From: Ornithinimicrobium pratense
Lineage (GTDB): Bacteria > Actinomycetota > Actinomycetes > Actinomycetales > Dermatophilaceae
Assembly: GCF_008843165.1 (NCBI RefSeq)
Contig: NZ_CP044427.1
Coordinates: 310,001 to 374,000 of the forward strand
Direction: 5' to 3'
DNA length: 64,000 nucleotides
Part shown: piece after piece, positions 9,907-18,371 of the stretch
Position numbering within the stretch: the stretch's first letter is position 1
How the letters are laid out: every line of letters begins with the position of its first letter
Notes under the pieces: model-generated
Seen by the model: only the letters and a program-made list of their open reading frames with translations
Database searches by the model: none
Told to the model about the DNA's origin: nothing
Position numbers and translations under genes: made by a program

Positions 9907-10581
9907 ATGATCTACGAGCTGCTTCACCCCATCGCTACCCCGCTGGCCACCGTCATCTGGCGACCCGAGGTCGTGGGCACGGAGCACGTGCCTGCGGAAG
10001 GCCCGGTGATCCTGGCCAGCAACCACCTGTCGTTCGTCGACAGCGTGGTCATCCCGCTCACGGCTCCCCGGCAGGTCGCCTTCCTCGCCAAGGCCGAGTA
10101 CTTCACCGGCACCGGCCTCAAGGGCTGGATCAGCCGCGAGTGGTTCCAGGGAGTGGGCTCGATCCCGGTGGACCGGGACGACACCCGCGCCGCTCAAAAG
10201 TCGTTGGACCTGGCCCTGGCGCACCTGCTCGAGGGCGGCGCCTTCGGCATCTACCCCGAGGGCACCCGGTCCCGCGACGGACGGCTCTACCGCGGGCGGA
10301 CGGGGATGGCCTGGCTTGCCTTGCAGGCACAGTGCCCCATCGTGCCCGTCGCCCTATCCGGCACGCGGGACATCATGCCGGTCGGGTCCAAGCTGCCCCG
10401 TCGGGCCAAGGTCCGGGTCGAGTTCGGTGCCCCGATCGAGGTCGCGGGACGCTTCGAGGATGGGCCGCAGGGCCGGGCCCGGCGCGAGCTCACCGACGAG
10501 GTGATGGCCGCTATCCTGGCGATGAGCGGCCAGGAGTGGGCCGGTGAGTACAACCAGCGCGCCCCCGAGACGCCGGCGTGA
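9907..10581 (+). CDS. 1-acyl-sn-glycerol-3-phosphate acyltransferase (PlsC family)
   Basis: A 224-residue acyltransferase that probably moves an acyl chain to lysophosphatidate in membrane phospholipid synthesis. The catalytic NHLSFVD motif (His40-X4-Asp45) and the substrate-binding IYPEGTRSRDGRLYRGRTG block are both clear, as is VPVALSGTRDIMP further on. It lies nine bases after dnaX and may be read from the same transcript. Its stop overlaps the GTG of a damaged HAD-phosphatase gene, suggesting that the two once formed a pair. No membrane helix beyond the N-terminal hydrophobic region is obvious, consistent with peripheral membrane binding. Confidence 0.9.
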   Translation: MIYELLHPIATPLATVIWRPEVVGTEHVPAEGPVILASNHLSFVDSVVIPLTAPRQVAFLAKAEYFTGTGLKGWISREWFQGVGSIPVDRDDTRAAQKSLDLALAHLLEGGAFGIYPEGTRSRDGRLYRGRTGMAWLALQAQCPIVPVALSGTRDIMPVGSKLPRRAKVRVEFGAPIEVAGRFEDGPQGRARRELTDEVMAAILAMSGQEWAGEYNQRAPETPA

Positions 10582-10800
10582 GCAGGGGCCCGGGCCTCTT
10601 CGACTTCGACGGGACGCCTGCCGACACGGTGCCGTTCATCCTCGCCTCCTGCCGCCATGCCCTCACCGCGCCGGATCGCCTGGTGCCCCAGGCGCAACCT
10701 GGTCCACCATGACACCCTGATCGCCACTGCCCGGGGGCTGCCAACCTGCTCACCGGACTGCTGGACCGGCAGGTCCCCGTCGGGGTGGTCTGTCGGGGTC
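10578..10800 (+). pseudogene. remnant of a HAD-family phosphatase
   Basis: A GTG at 10578, overlapping the plsC stop as GTGA, opens a 44-codon reading frame that starts like a phosphoglycolate-phosphatase-type HAD enzyme: [20 protein letters not shown], with the nucleophile loop DFDGT. It stops at 10712. Directly downstream a second frame reads [14 protein letters not shown] (about 10690-10736), and the first frame then resumes [18 protein letters not shown] (from 10737). Together these resemble the cap and middle region of the same family (compare HHDALIAPYPGVAELL...GVPVGVVTSK from memory). The missing stretch between the parts and the absent C-terminal motifs mean at least one deletion and two frame changes. 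It is a dead gene between plsC and recR. Confidence 0.75.
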
Positions 10801-10830
10801 TGTCCCCCGGAGCGCCTAGAGTGGTCTGCT

Positions 10831-11457
10831 GTGTATGAAGGCGTGGTGCAGGACCTGATCGACGAGCTCGGTCGACTCCCCGGTGTCGGTCCCAAGGGTG
10901 CCCAGCGCATCGCCTTCCACCTGCTCACCGCGGACCCGGAGGACATCACCCGGCTGGCGGAGGCCCTGCTGCAGATCCGCGAGAAGATCAGCTTCTGCGA
11001 GGTGTGCGGCAACGTCGCGGAGGCCCAGCGCTGCCGGATCTGCCTGGACGAGCGCCGTGACCCCGGGGTGATCTGCGTGGTCGAGCAGAGCCAGGACGTG
11101 GCCGCGATCGAGCGCACCCGCGAGTTCCGTGGGCGCTACCACGTGCTCGGCGGCGCCATCAACCCGATCGGGGGCGTGGGCCCGGAGGACCTGCGCCTGC
11201 GCGAGCTGGTGGCCCGCCTCGCGGACGGTGCGGTCGGCGAGGTCATCATCGCCACCGACCCCGACCTGGAGGGTGAGGCCACGGCCACCTATCTGACCCG
11301 GTTGCTGGCGCCCTACGAGGAGGTCATGGTGAGCCGGCTCGCCTCCGGCCTGCCGGTGGGCGGGGACCTGGAGTATGCCGACGAGGTCACCCTCGGCCGG
11401 GCCTTCGAGGGCCGCCGACAGGTCTCTGGGCAGACCCCCTCGCCGGCCACCCGCTGA
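10831..11457 (+). CDS. recR: recombination mediator RecR
   Basis: RecR works with RecO (and RecF) to load RecA at gaps in single-stranded DNA. The 208-residue protein has the N-terminal helix-hairpin-helix ([20 protein letters not shown]), a four-cysteine zinc finger (Cys56, 59, 68, 71), and a Toprim domain with [14 protein letters not shown] and [18 protein letters not shown] 10831 is chosen because it gives the family N-terminus; TAGAGT at 10817-10822 lies 8 nt upstream, so translation may be leaderless. In many actinobacteria recR is followed by a DUF5063 gene, as here. Confidence is high. Confidence 0.96.
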   Translation: MYEGVVQDLIDELGRLPGVGPKGAQRIAFHLLTADPEDITRLAEALLQIREKISFCEVCGNVAEAQRCRICLDERRDPGVICVVEQSQDVAAIERTREFRGRYHVLGGAINPIGGVGPEDLRLRELVARLADGAVGEVIIATDPDLEGEATATYLTRLLAPYEEVMVSRLASGLPVGGDLEYADEVTLGRAFEGRRQVSGQTPSPATR

Positions 11458-11508
11458 CGGGAGCCCGATGCCGTCCCTTCCCTGTCCCTGAGGTCTAGGG
11501 TGGGGGCC

Positions 11509-12087
11509 ATGAGCGAGCCCGTTGAGGAGGATGAGGGCTGGGAGCAGCAGGCCGCCCTGATGCACGCCGAGGTGGAGGCCTACTTCGCCGCGCTGGAGCA
11601 GGTGGCGTCCGGGGCCGCCGCCGAGACCGCGCTGCCGCTGCTCCTGCTCTCCGTAGGGCAGCTGTGCGCCGCCGGTGCCCGGGTGGGTGCTCTCGTCGAC
11701 GTCGTGCCGGTCGAGCGCTTCGAGCCTGACGCCGGCCCTGACACCGATCTGGAGGCAGTCCGAGAGGGCCTGCACATGCTGCTGGGCGGGCTGGACGACT
11801 ACTGCGACGTCGAGGACCCGGTCATCTCCACCGGGGTCGTCCCGGGCTCGTTGTCTGCCGACCTGGTCTCGGTCGCCGCGGACCTGTCCCACGGACGCAC
11901 GCACTATCTGGAGGGTCGGGTCACCGAGGCGATGTGGTGGTGGCAGTTCAGCTACCTGTCGTCGTGGGGGGAGCGCGCCTCCGCGGCCTTGCGGGTGCTG
12001 TTGACCCTGCTCGCGCACGTGCGGTTGGACGCCGACGACGAGCAGGTGATGGAGGCCGAGCTGGCCGCCCTGCACTCGCCCGGCTGA
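11509..12087 (+). CDS. DUF5063 domain protein
   Basis: A 192-residue acidic, mostly helical cytosolic protein of unknown role. Tryptophan-rich THYLEGRVTEAMWWWQFSY and the LPLLLLSVGQLCAAGA helix match the DUF5063 family, which sits beside recR in many actinobacteria. The position alone suggests some link with recombination or cell-cycle genes but proves nothing. ATG 11509 is preferred over GTG 11500 because a TAGGGT box (11496-11501) lies 7 nt before it, the leaderless spacing seen for several neighbours. No catalytic motif is visible. Confidence 0.8.
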   Translation: MSEPVEEDEGWEQQAALMHAEVEAYFAALEQVASGAAAETALPLLLLSVGQLCAAGARVGALVDVVPVERFEPDAGPDTDLEAVREGLHMLLGGLDDYCDVEDPVISTGVVPGSLSADLVSVAADLSHGRTHYLEGRVTEAMWWWQFSYLSSWGERASAALRVLLTLLAHVRLDADDEQVMEAELAALHSPG

Positions 12088-12185
12088 CCGGTGGCGACGG
12101 CCTGCGGAGAGGCCTCACCTCGGGCAGGGTGAACCCTGACTGAGTCCTTGACCCGCGACGGGCCAGCCGGCAGAGGGCCGGGAAC

Positions 12186-12587
12186 TCAAGAGACCCCTCC
12201 AGAGGACCCGGCGCGGCGGAGCAGGACTGCCAGGCCAAGGCCCCCGAAGAGTAGTGCGCCAGCGATACCGACGGTGATCTGCGCAGTCGCGGAGATCTGC
12301 GGGAAGCCGGACTCGGGAAGCGCCGATGGGTCGAACGCGATGACGACCGCACCTGCGGCGAACCCCAGACCCAGCAGCAGGAGGCCTGCGCCCGCGACCC
12401 GCACCCGGGCGACCTCACCGAGGTCGAGCACCTGCGTGAGTCCTGTCGCGAGGGCCGCGAGGGCCAGGAAGGACACGACGGTGGCAAGAGGCCGCGCCTC
12501 CGGGATCACGATGACGGCGAACACGGCCAGCACGAGGAGAGTCGCGCTGACCAGCACGCGACGCAGGCCGGGTCGTTGTCTGTTCAC
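12186..12587 (-). CDS. small four-helix membrane protein, unknown function
   Basis: A 133-residue protein made almost entirely of four hydrophobic helices (VLVSATLLVLAVFAVIVI; LATVVSFLALAALATGL; VRVAGAGLLLLGLGFAAGAV; ITVGIAGALLFGGLGLAVLL) with a basic N-terminus (MNRQRPGLRR) and RR after the last helix, so both ends are probably cytosolic. I do not recognise the family. It lies downstream of, and on the same strand as, the Mrp antiporter operon but is separated from mnhG by 65 bases, so it could be its last gene. The preceding 98 bases (12088-12185) hold no clear signal. Confidence 0.55.
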   Translation of the reverse strand: MNRQRPGLRRVLVSATLLVLAVFAVIVIPEARPLATVVSFLALAALATGLTQVLDLGEVARVRVAGAGLLLLGLGFAAGAVVIAFDPSALPESGFPQISATAQITVGIAGALLFGGLGLAVLLRRAGSSGGVS

Positions 12588-12652
12588 GGCCCTACAGTCG
12601 CACGCCGGGTGGAGAAGTCGGCGGCACGGGATACATCCTGGGACAGGCGGGC

Positions 12653-13021
12653 CTAGCGGTCCCGGCCGGGGGTCTGCCCCTCCGGCCGGCTGGCGACGGC
12701 ACCGAGGTGGGCCACCGAGTCCAGGTCCGTGCCCGAGGCGAAGTGCTGGCGGCGCAGGACGGCGGCCCGGGCGATCGCGGTTGCCCCGATGACCGAGGTG
12801 GTGACCTGCAGCAGGATCGCCACCATCGCCTTGATCGCGTTCGCCAGGGTCGGGTCCTGCAGGGCTACCCCCAGGACGATGAAGGCGACGCCGATCCCGG
12901 CCGCGGTGCCGATCGCGGAGATCCGGGTAAAGACGTCCGGCAGCCGCAGCAGCCCCAGACCGGCGATGCAGAAGACCACCGTGCCGACGGCGATGAGGAC
13001 GCTGGAGACCACGGTGAGCAT
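12653..13021 (-). CDS. mnhG: Mrp/Mnh cation/proton antiporter subunit G
   Basis: A 122-residue subunit with three hydrophobic helices; the MnhG/PhaG signature includes GLLRLPDVFTRISAIGTAAG and a hydrophobic segment with ANAIKAMVAILLQVTTSVIGA. It is the last subunit of the antiporter that exchanges cytosolic Na+ (or K+) for protons and helps salt and alkaline pH tolerance. Its ATG overlaps the mnhF stop by one base. A hydrophilic C-terminal tail of about 35 residues extends beyond the usual family end. Confidence 0.92.
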   Translation of the reverse strand: MLTVVSSVLIAVGTVVFCIAGLGLLRLPDVFTRISAIGTAAGIGVAFIVLGVALQDPTLANAIKAMVAILLQVTTSVIGATAIARAAVLRRQHFASGTDLDSVAHLGAVASRPEGQTPGRDR

Positions 13022-13281
13022 CAGCGGGCTCCTCGCGTCAGGGCCCGGGCGAGGGAGACCGCGGACAGGAAGGCGACGAGGGTGGCCACGAGGACCAGAT
13101 CCAGGGTCCCCATGCTGCCCAGCCGCATGCCGGTGACCGCGATGAGCCCCACCACCGAGTAGGTCAGCAGGTCCGCCGCCGCGACCCGGTCGGCATCCGT
13201 GGGCCCGGCCGCGATGCGATAGACCCCGGCGAGTGCGGCCAGCGAGAGGCCGGCCACGGCGATCACGATGACGTAGGTCAC
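13021..13281 (-). CDS. mnhF: Mrp/Mnh cation/proton antiporter subunit F
   Basis: An 86-residue, three-helix subunit with the MnhF core RIAAGPTDADRVAAADLLTY and TLDLVLVATLVAFLSAVSLA. GTG 13281 is chosen because it gives VTYVIVIAV at the start of the first helix and overlaps the end of mnhE; a longer upstream frame is not family-like. It acts in the membrane as part of the seven-subunit Mrp complex. Confidence 0.92.
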   Translation of the reverse strand: MTYVIVIAVAGLSLAALAGVYRIAAGPTDADRVAAADLLTYSVVGLIAVTGMRLGSMGTLDLVLVATLVAFLSAVSLARALTRGAR

Positions 13282-13631
13282 GTCCTGTCCCCTCGTCCCG
13301 GGAAGGCGCGCAGCATCCGCGCTTCCATGTCGGCCAGCTCGTCCCGCGCCTGCTCGTTGCTGGCGTGCTGCATCGAGTGCACCAGCAGGTAGCGCTCGCC
13401 CGCCTCCTGCACCACACCGAGGGTCAGGGTGCCCGGGGTCAGGGTGATCAGCCCGCCGAAGATCGCGACCTGCCAGTCCCGGGTCGAGGCCAGAGGAATC
13501 TGGACGACCCGCAGAGGGTGGCGCAATTCTCTGGTCAGGATATTGCTGAGAACCGAGCCGGAGGAGTGCAGGACCTGGTAGACGTACCAGACCAGAAAGC
13601 CGGGGAACCTGGCGAGGGAGGTAAGGGTCAC
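13278..13631 (-). CDS. mnhE: Mrp/Mnh cation/proton antiporter subunit E
   Basis: A 117-residue subunit. The family segment reads IPLASTRDWQVAIFGGLITL followed by TPGTLTLGV, then a short cytosolic tail with the HSMQHASNEQARDELADMEAR helix. The GTG start at 13631 overlaps the mnhD stop and the stop overlaps mnhF, so all subunits from C to G are translationally coupled. It is shorter than the typical ~160 residues because only about two N-terminal helices are present. Confidence 0.88.
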   Translation of the reverse strand: MTLTSLARFPGFLVWYVYQVLHSSGSVLSNILTRELRHPLRVVQIPLASTRDWQVAIFGGLITLTPGTLTLGVVQEAGERYLLVHSMQHASNEQARDELADMEARMLRAFPGRGDRT

Positions 13632-15136
13632 GGTGCCAGGACCGCCTCGACATACCCGGTGGTGTCGAGCAGACCCTCAGCGGCCGTCATGGACAAACCG
13701 TAGAGGACCTCACCACCCAGACCCAGGCTGAGCGTCACCACTGCCAGCGCCGCCCCAGGCACGACCATGCCGGGAGGGATGCGCAGCCGGCGTGCGGCGC
13801 GGATGCGGGCCGAGGGCTGGCTGGCCTCGTCGCTGGTGTGGCTGGCGAAGACGGCGTCCCAGATCTTCAGCATCGACATCAGGGTGATGAGGCTGACCAT
13901 CAGGGCGGCCACCGCCACCCACAGGTGTCCGGCGTCCACGGTGGCCACGATGAGCGTCAGCTTGGCCACGAAGCCAGAGAAGGGAGGAAGGCCGGCCAGG
14001 GACAGGGCAGCGAAGAGGAAGCTGGCCGCGACGACCGGCTCACGTCTGATCCGAGCCTTGAGCTGGCTGAGCTCGTTGGTGCCGTAGTGCTCCTCGATGG
14101 CGCCGGTGGACAGGAAGAGCGAGGCCTTGACGATCATGTGGTGCAGCAGGTAGAAGATGCCTGCGGCCAGGCCGGCTGGCGTGAAGAGTGCGACGCCCAG
14201 CAGGATGTAGCCGATCTGGCTGACCATGTGGAAGGCGAGGATAGACCGGGTCGTCCTCTCGCCGACGGCGCCCATCACCCCGACAACCATCGTCAGCGTG
14301 AACAGCACCAGACCGATCCACAGGTAGCGCGTGTCTCCGTCGAAGAGGACCGCGTAGATCCGGTAGATGGCGTAGATGGCCACCTTGGTGTGCAGCCCGG
14401 AGAACAGGGCAGTCATGGCCGGCGAGGTGGATGGGTAGGTGCGGGCGAGCCAACCGTGGGTCGGCACCACGGCGGCCTTCATGCACAGGGCCGCGAGAAC
14501 CACGCCGCCGGCGATTGCCACCAGGTGGTCCTCGGCGGCCGCCCCGGCCAGCTCAGCCAGGTTGACCGTGCCGGTCACGCCGTAGATCAGAGCTACGCCG
14601 ATGAGGAAGACGGTGGAGACGAAGAGGTTGAAGGCGACGTAGAGGCGCGAGCCGACGTGGGAGCGGAAGGTGCCCTGCTGCCGCCGGGCCAGGATGAACA
14701 GCCCGTAGGTGGGCAGCAGCATGACCTCGATGAAGACGAAGAGGTTGAACAGGTCACCAGTGAGGAGCGCCCCGTTGACCCCCGCGACCAACCCCAGCGT
14801 CAACGGGACGAAGAGGCGTACCCGCCCGGGGTGGGAGGCCAACGCGAAGCCGGCGCAGGTCAGGGCGAGCAGGCTGGTGACCACAAGCATGAGCGCGGAG
14901 AGCATGTCCGCCACGAACGGGATGGCGATCCCGCCCTGCCAGCCACCCACCCCGTGGGCGATGACCCGGCCGTCGCGCAGGGTGCCGACCAGCAGGGCCG
15001 AGAGCACGAGCTGGGTGAGCAGAGCGACCATGAGCAGCAGCCGGGGCCACAGCCACCGCGCTGGCGCGGCCGCGGTCAGGCCCGCGAGGGTCAGGGGCGC
15101 GGCGACGTAGAGGGGGAGCAGGGAGGCCAGGGTCAT
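13628..15136 (-). CDS. mnhD: Mrp/Mnh cation/proton antiporter subunit D
   Basis: A 502-residue, roughly 14-helix protein related to the proton-pumping NuoN/NuoM subunits of complex I. Conserved ion-path residues are visible in LFVFIEVMLLPTYGLFIL (glutamate in a membrane helix), CMKAAVVPTHGWLARTYPST (lysine/histidine) and LLHHMIVKASLFLSTGAIE. It overlaps mnhC by four bases at its start and mnhE at its end. It is one of the two subunits thought to carry ions in Mrp. Confidence 0.95.
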   Translation of the reverse strand: MTLASLLPLYVAAPLTLAGLTAAAPARWLWPRLLLMVALLTQLVLSALLVGTLRDGRVIAHGVGGWQGGIAIPFVADMLSALMLVVTSLLALTCAGFALASHPGRVRLFVPLTLGLVAGVNGALLTGDLFNLFVFIEVMLLPTYGLFILARRQQGTFRSHVGSRLYVAFNLFVSTVFLIGVALIYGVTGTVNLAELAGAAAEDHLVAIAGGVVLAALCMKAAVVPTHGWLARTYPSTSPAMTALFSGLHTKVAIYAIYRIYAVLFDGDTRYLWIGLVLFTLTMVVGVMGAVGERTTRSILAFHMVSQIGYILLGVALFTPAGLAAGIFYLLHHMIVKASLFLSTGAIEEHYGTNELSQLKARIRREPVVAASFLFAALSLAGLPPFSGFVAKLTLIVATVDAGHLWVAVAALMVSLITLMSMLKIWDAVFASHTSDEASQPSARIRAARRLRIPPGMVVPGAALAVVTLSLGLGGEVLYGLSMTAAEGLLDTTGYVEAVLAP

Positions 15137-15465
15137 GAGGTCTCCTCCTGCGCGGACTGGCCTTCACCCTCGGCGTCCTGCCGACGACCGGTCACCGACA
15201 GCGACAGCATGTAGATCGTGATCGCGAAGGCGATGACGATCGCGGTCAGCACGAACGCCTGGGGCAGGGCGTCGGCGGTGGTGGCGGGGTCGGGGGCTGA
15301 GCCCAGGGGCTCGCCCCGGCGCTGGATCCCACCGGCGCTGAAGAGCAGGAGGTTGGCGGCGTGGCTGAGCAGGACGAAGCCGAGGATGGTGCGCAGGTAG
15401 TCACGCTGGAGCAGCAGGTACAGCGCACCCGCGGTCAGGGCGCCGACGGTCAGGGCCAGGATCAT
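15133..15465 (-). CDS. mnhC: Mrp/Mnh cation/proton antiporter subunit C
   Basis: A 110-residue, three-helix subunit homologous to NuoK: GALTAGALYLLLQRDYLRTI, GFVLLSHAANLLLFSAGG and LPQAFVLTAIVIAFAITIY are the expected segments. The ATG overlaps the stop of the fused A/B subunit by one base and the stop overlaps the mnhD start, fixing both ends. It is a small assembly and ion-path subunit. Confidence 0.93.
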   Translation of the reverse strand: MILALTVGALTAGALYLLLQRDYLRTILGFVLLSHAANLLLFSAGGIQRRGEPLGSAPDPATTADALPQAFVLTAIVIAFAITIYMLSLSVTGRRQDAEGEGQSAQEETS

Positions 15466-18263
15466 CAGCGGTCACCTCCGTCGACGTCGGCAGGTGGTGC
15501 TGTGTCGGCCGGATGGACCGTGCTCGGGCTGAGCACCGAGTCGGCGGTGGCCGACACCGCCGGCTGGTCCCGTCCGAGCAGCCGCACGGCCGCCAGGATG
15601 ACGCCGAGGACGCCGAGGTAGACACCAACGTCGAAGATCAGGGCGGTGGTCAGGTGTTGTCCCCCGAGGTAGGCGTGCAGCGGGCGCAGGAACGAACCGT
15701 CAGCGAAACCGAGCAGGCCGCTGCCGACCGCCACCAGGATGCCGGACCCGGCGATGGCAAGATAGGGCAGCCGCATCCAGCGGCTGTCGTCGCTGGCGCT
15801 GGACAGGTAGGCCAGGGCGAGCGCGGAGGCGCCGACGAGGGCGCCGATGAAGCCGCCACCGGGGGCGTTGTGGCCCCGCAGCAGGACGTAGAACGAGCCG
15901 ACGATCATCACCGGCTGTAGGACCCGGCCGAAAGTGGTGAGGAAGATCGCGTTGGCGTAGGGATCGGCAAGGGTCGACAGGCGCAGCGTCGGGGTCGGCT
16001 CGTGGACCAGGGCCCGGGCCTGGATGAGGGCGTAGATCGACAGTGCGGCGATAGCCAGCACGACGAGCTCACCAAAGGTGTCCAGGGCCCGGTAGTCGAC
16101 CAGGATGGTGTTGACCACGTTGGTGCCGCCCGTGTCGGCCTCGGCGTTGCGCAGGAAGTACTCCCCGGCCGGGGACAGGTCGCGGTGGCCGGTCAGGGTC
16201 AGGGTGGCCAGGGTGGCAGCGGTCCCGCCCCCGAGGGCAATGAGCGCGGTGAGCGCCCGGCGCCGGCGTCCAGGAGTGGCCAGCATGCGTCGGCCGAGCC
16301 GGTTGATGACCAGCACCATGATGACCACGGTGAGGATCTCCACCAGCATCTGGGTCAGAGCAACGTCGGCGGCGCCGAGGGAGTAGAACCACAGCGCGAC
16401 GGCGAACCCGACGATGCCGGTGGACAGGACCGCGGTCAGTCGGTGCCGGGCGGTGACGACGGCCAGGAGGCCGATGGCCACCACGCACAACAGCACCACG
16501 TCGAAGGGCTCGGTGCGCTGAGCTCCGGGCATCCCGTGCCAGGTCAGCGGCAGCAGGACCGCGCCAATGCCGAGGGCGACAGCCGGGATCCCGAGGTGGA
16601 CCGAGATCGCGTCGCTGCGGGTCAGATCACCCACGCGGCGACCCGCGGCGATGGTGCCGGCGAGCAGGCGCTGGGTGATCTGCACACCGGTGAACGGCAG
16701 CAGCGGCCGCTCCACCAGCTCCAGATGCCGGCGGACCCACATGGCCAAACCCACGCCGCCGGCCACTGCGACCAGGGAGAGGAGCAGAGGTGTGTTCACG
16801 CCATGCCACAGCGCCAGGTAACCCACCTGGTCGGCGCCCACGCCCGCTGCGACGGCCGCCGAGGGGAGGATGATCGGCTCCAGGACGGGGACCGCCAGGC
16901 CCAGGATCAGCCCACCCAGGGCGGTGGTCGCGATCGCCACCACCATGGGCCGGGTGCCCTCCCGGACGGGCTCGCTGACGACCGAGCCGGGCAGGGTGTT
17001 GAAGATCATGCTGGCGCTGTAGCCGACGGTGAGGACCGCACCCAGGGTGAGGATCCCGGCCACCAGCCACCCGCTCGGTCCCTCCAGCGCGGCCTCCAGG
17101 ATCAGCTCCTTGCTGACGAAGCCAAGCAGCGGCAGCACCCCTGCCATGCTGGCCGCGGCCAGGATGATCATCGCCGAGTCCCACGGGGTGCTGCGGGCCA
17201 GCCCCCACAGGTCGTTGATGTGGCGGCTGCCGAAGCGCTTCTCCAACAGGCCGATGTGCATGAAGGCCGCTGCCTTGAAGAGGGCGTGGGCCACGACGTG
17301 GGTGCTCGCCGCCAGCATGGCCAGGGGGGTGCCCACGCCGATGATGACGACGAGAAGACCCAGCTGGCTGACGGTCGAGTAGGCCAGCAACTGCTTGAGG
17401 TCGTGCTTCTGCAGTGCGAAGGCCCCGCCCATCACGGTGGTGATGAGGCCGACGGTGATCAGCAGCGCCGACCAGACGGGGGAGTTCGCGGCGGCCGCGG
17501 CGAAGAGCATCAGCAGGTAGATTCCGGCCTTCACCATGGCAGCTGCGTGCAGGTAGGCGCTCACCGGGGCGGGAGCGACCATCGCGTCCGGGAGCCAGGA
17601 GTGGAAGGGGAACTGCGCGGACTTGGTCATGGCGGCGACCGCGACCAGCACGGCGACCGTTCCAGCGAAGACCGGGTCCTGCGACCAGGCGGGGTGGCTC
17701 AGGGCCTCCGTGAGGTTGGTTGTGCCCGTCGTGCTCCACAGGGTCGCCACGGCACCGAGCAGGCACAACCCGCCCCCGACGGTGATCAGGAGCGTCCTGG
17801 TGGCCGGAGCAGCAGCCTCCGGTGAGGAGCGCAGGATGAGCAGGTAGGAGCACAGCGTGGTCAGCTCCCACGCCACGTAGAGCAGGACGATGTCGTCGGC
17901 CAGCACCAGCAGCATCATGCTGGCGGCGAAGAACGTCATCAGGGTGTAGAAGGCGCTGGGTGTCTGCTCCTTGAGGTAGCCAGCCGAGTAGGCCATGACC
18001 ACGGCGCCGATGATCAGGACGACCAAAGAGAAGAGGAACGACAACCCGTCCAGGCGCAGGCTCAGCATGATGTCCGCGGAGGGGATCCACGGGACCACCT
18101 GCTCCAGGCGTTCCCCGGGCGTATGCAGGGACGCGAGCAGCCCTGCGCACCCCAGCAAGGCCGCCGCCAGCACCCACCCGGCTGACCGCCCCATGACTCG
18201 GGCTAGCACCGGGGCGAGGGCGACCACGAGGGTTACCGCCACGAGCACGTGCAGGAGCGACAC
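15465..18263 (-). CDS. mnhA: Mrp/Mnh antiporter subunit A with fused subunit B
   Basis: A 932-residue membrane protein and first gene of the Mrp operon. The N-terminal part is the NuoL-like MrpA domain, with YVAWELTTLCSYLLI, FPFHSWLPDAM, YLHAAAMVKAG and HVVAHALFKAAAFMHIG carrying the conserved charged membrane residues. The middle has the extra MrpA helices, and the last ~140 residues form the MnhB domain (LRGHNAPGGGFIGALVGAS). No separate mnhB exists, which is the usual fused form. The GTG at 18263 is preceded on the minus strand by GGAAGG at Shine-Dalgarno distance. The complex exports Na+ in exchange for protons. The operon order is A/B-C-D-E-F-G. Confidence 0.95.
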   Translation of the reverse strand: MSLLHVLVAVTLVVALAPVLARVMGRSAGWVLAAALLGCAGLLASLHTPGERLEQVVPWIPSADIMLSLRLDGLSFLFSLVVLIIGAVVMAYSAGYLKEQTPSAFYTLMTFFAASMMLLVLADDIVLLYVAWELTTLCSYLLILRSSPEAAAPATRTLLITVGGGLCLLGAVATLWSTTGTTNLTEALSHPAWSQDPVFAGTVAVLVAVAAMTKSAQFPFHSWLPDAMVAPAPVSAYLHAAAMVKAGIYLLMLFAAAAANSPVWSALLITVGLITTVMGGAFALQKHDLKQLLAYSTVSQLGLLVVIIGVGTPLAMLAASTHVVAHALFKAAAFMHIGLLEKRFGSRHINDLWGLARSTPWDSAMIILAAASMAGVLPLLGFVSKELILEAALEGPSGWLVAGILTLGAVLTVGYSASMIFNTLPGSVVSEPVREGTRPMVVAIATTALGGLILGLAVPVLEPIILPSAAVAAGVGADQVGYLALWHGVNTPLLLSLVAVAGGVGLAMWVRRHLELVERPLLPFTGVQITQRLLAGTIAAGRRVGDLTRSDAISVHLGIPAVALGIGAVLLPLTWHGMPGAQRTEPFDVVLLCVVAIGLLAVVTARHRLTAVLSTGIVGFAVALWFYSLGAADVALTQMLVEILTVVIMVLVINRLGRRMLATPGRRRRALTALIALGGGTAATLATLTLTGHRDLSPAGEYFLRNAEADTGGTNVVNTILVDYRALDTFGELVVLAIAALSIYALIQARALVHEPTPTLRLSTLADPYANAIFLTTFGRVLQPVMIVGSFYVLLRGHNAPGGGFIGALVGASALALAYLSSASDDSRWMRLPYLAIAGSGILVAVGSGLLGFADGSFLRPLHAYLGGQHLTTALIFDVGVYLGVLGVILAAVRLLGRDQPAVSATADSVLSPSTVHPADTAPPADVDGGDR

Positions 18264-18371
18264 CGGTCAACCTTCCGGGTAGGGGCAGGGCAAACCTACC
18301 AAGTGCCCAAGGTCCAACTACGCACCGCTTGTCGGTCGCGGCACGCGGCAAGCAGGTGCCGTTGTCCGGAC

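Noticed and set aside
12653..18263. NADH dehydrogenase (complex I) genes
   Set aside because: The NuoL/N/K-like proteins occur with MnhE, F and G and a fused MnhB domain, which is the Mrp antiporter; no NuoA-J partners are present.
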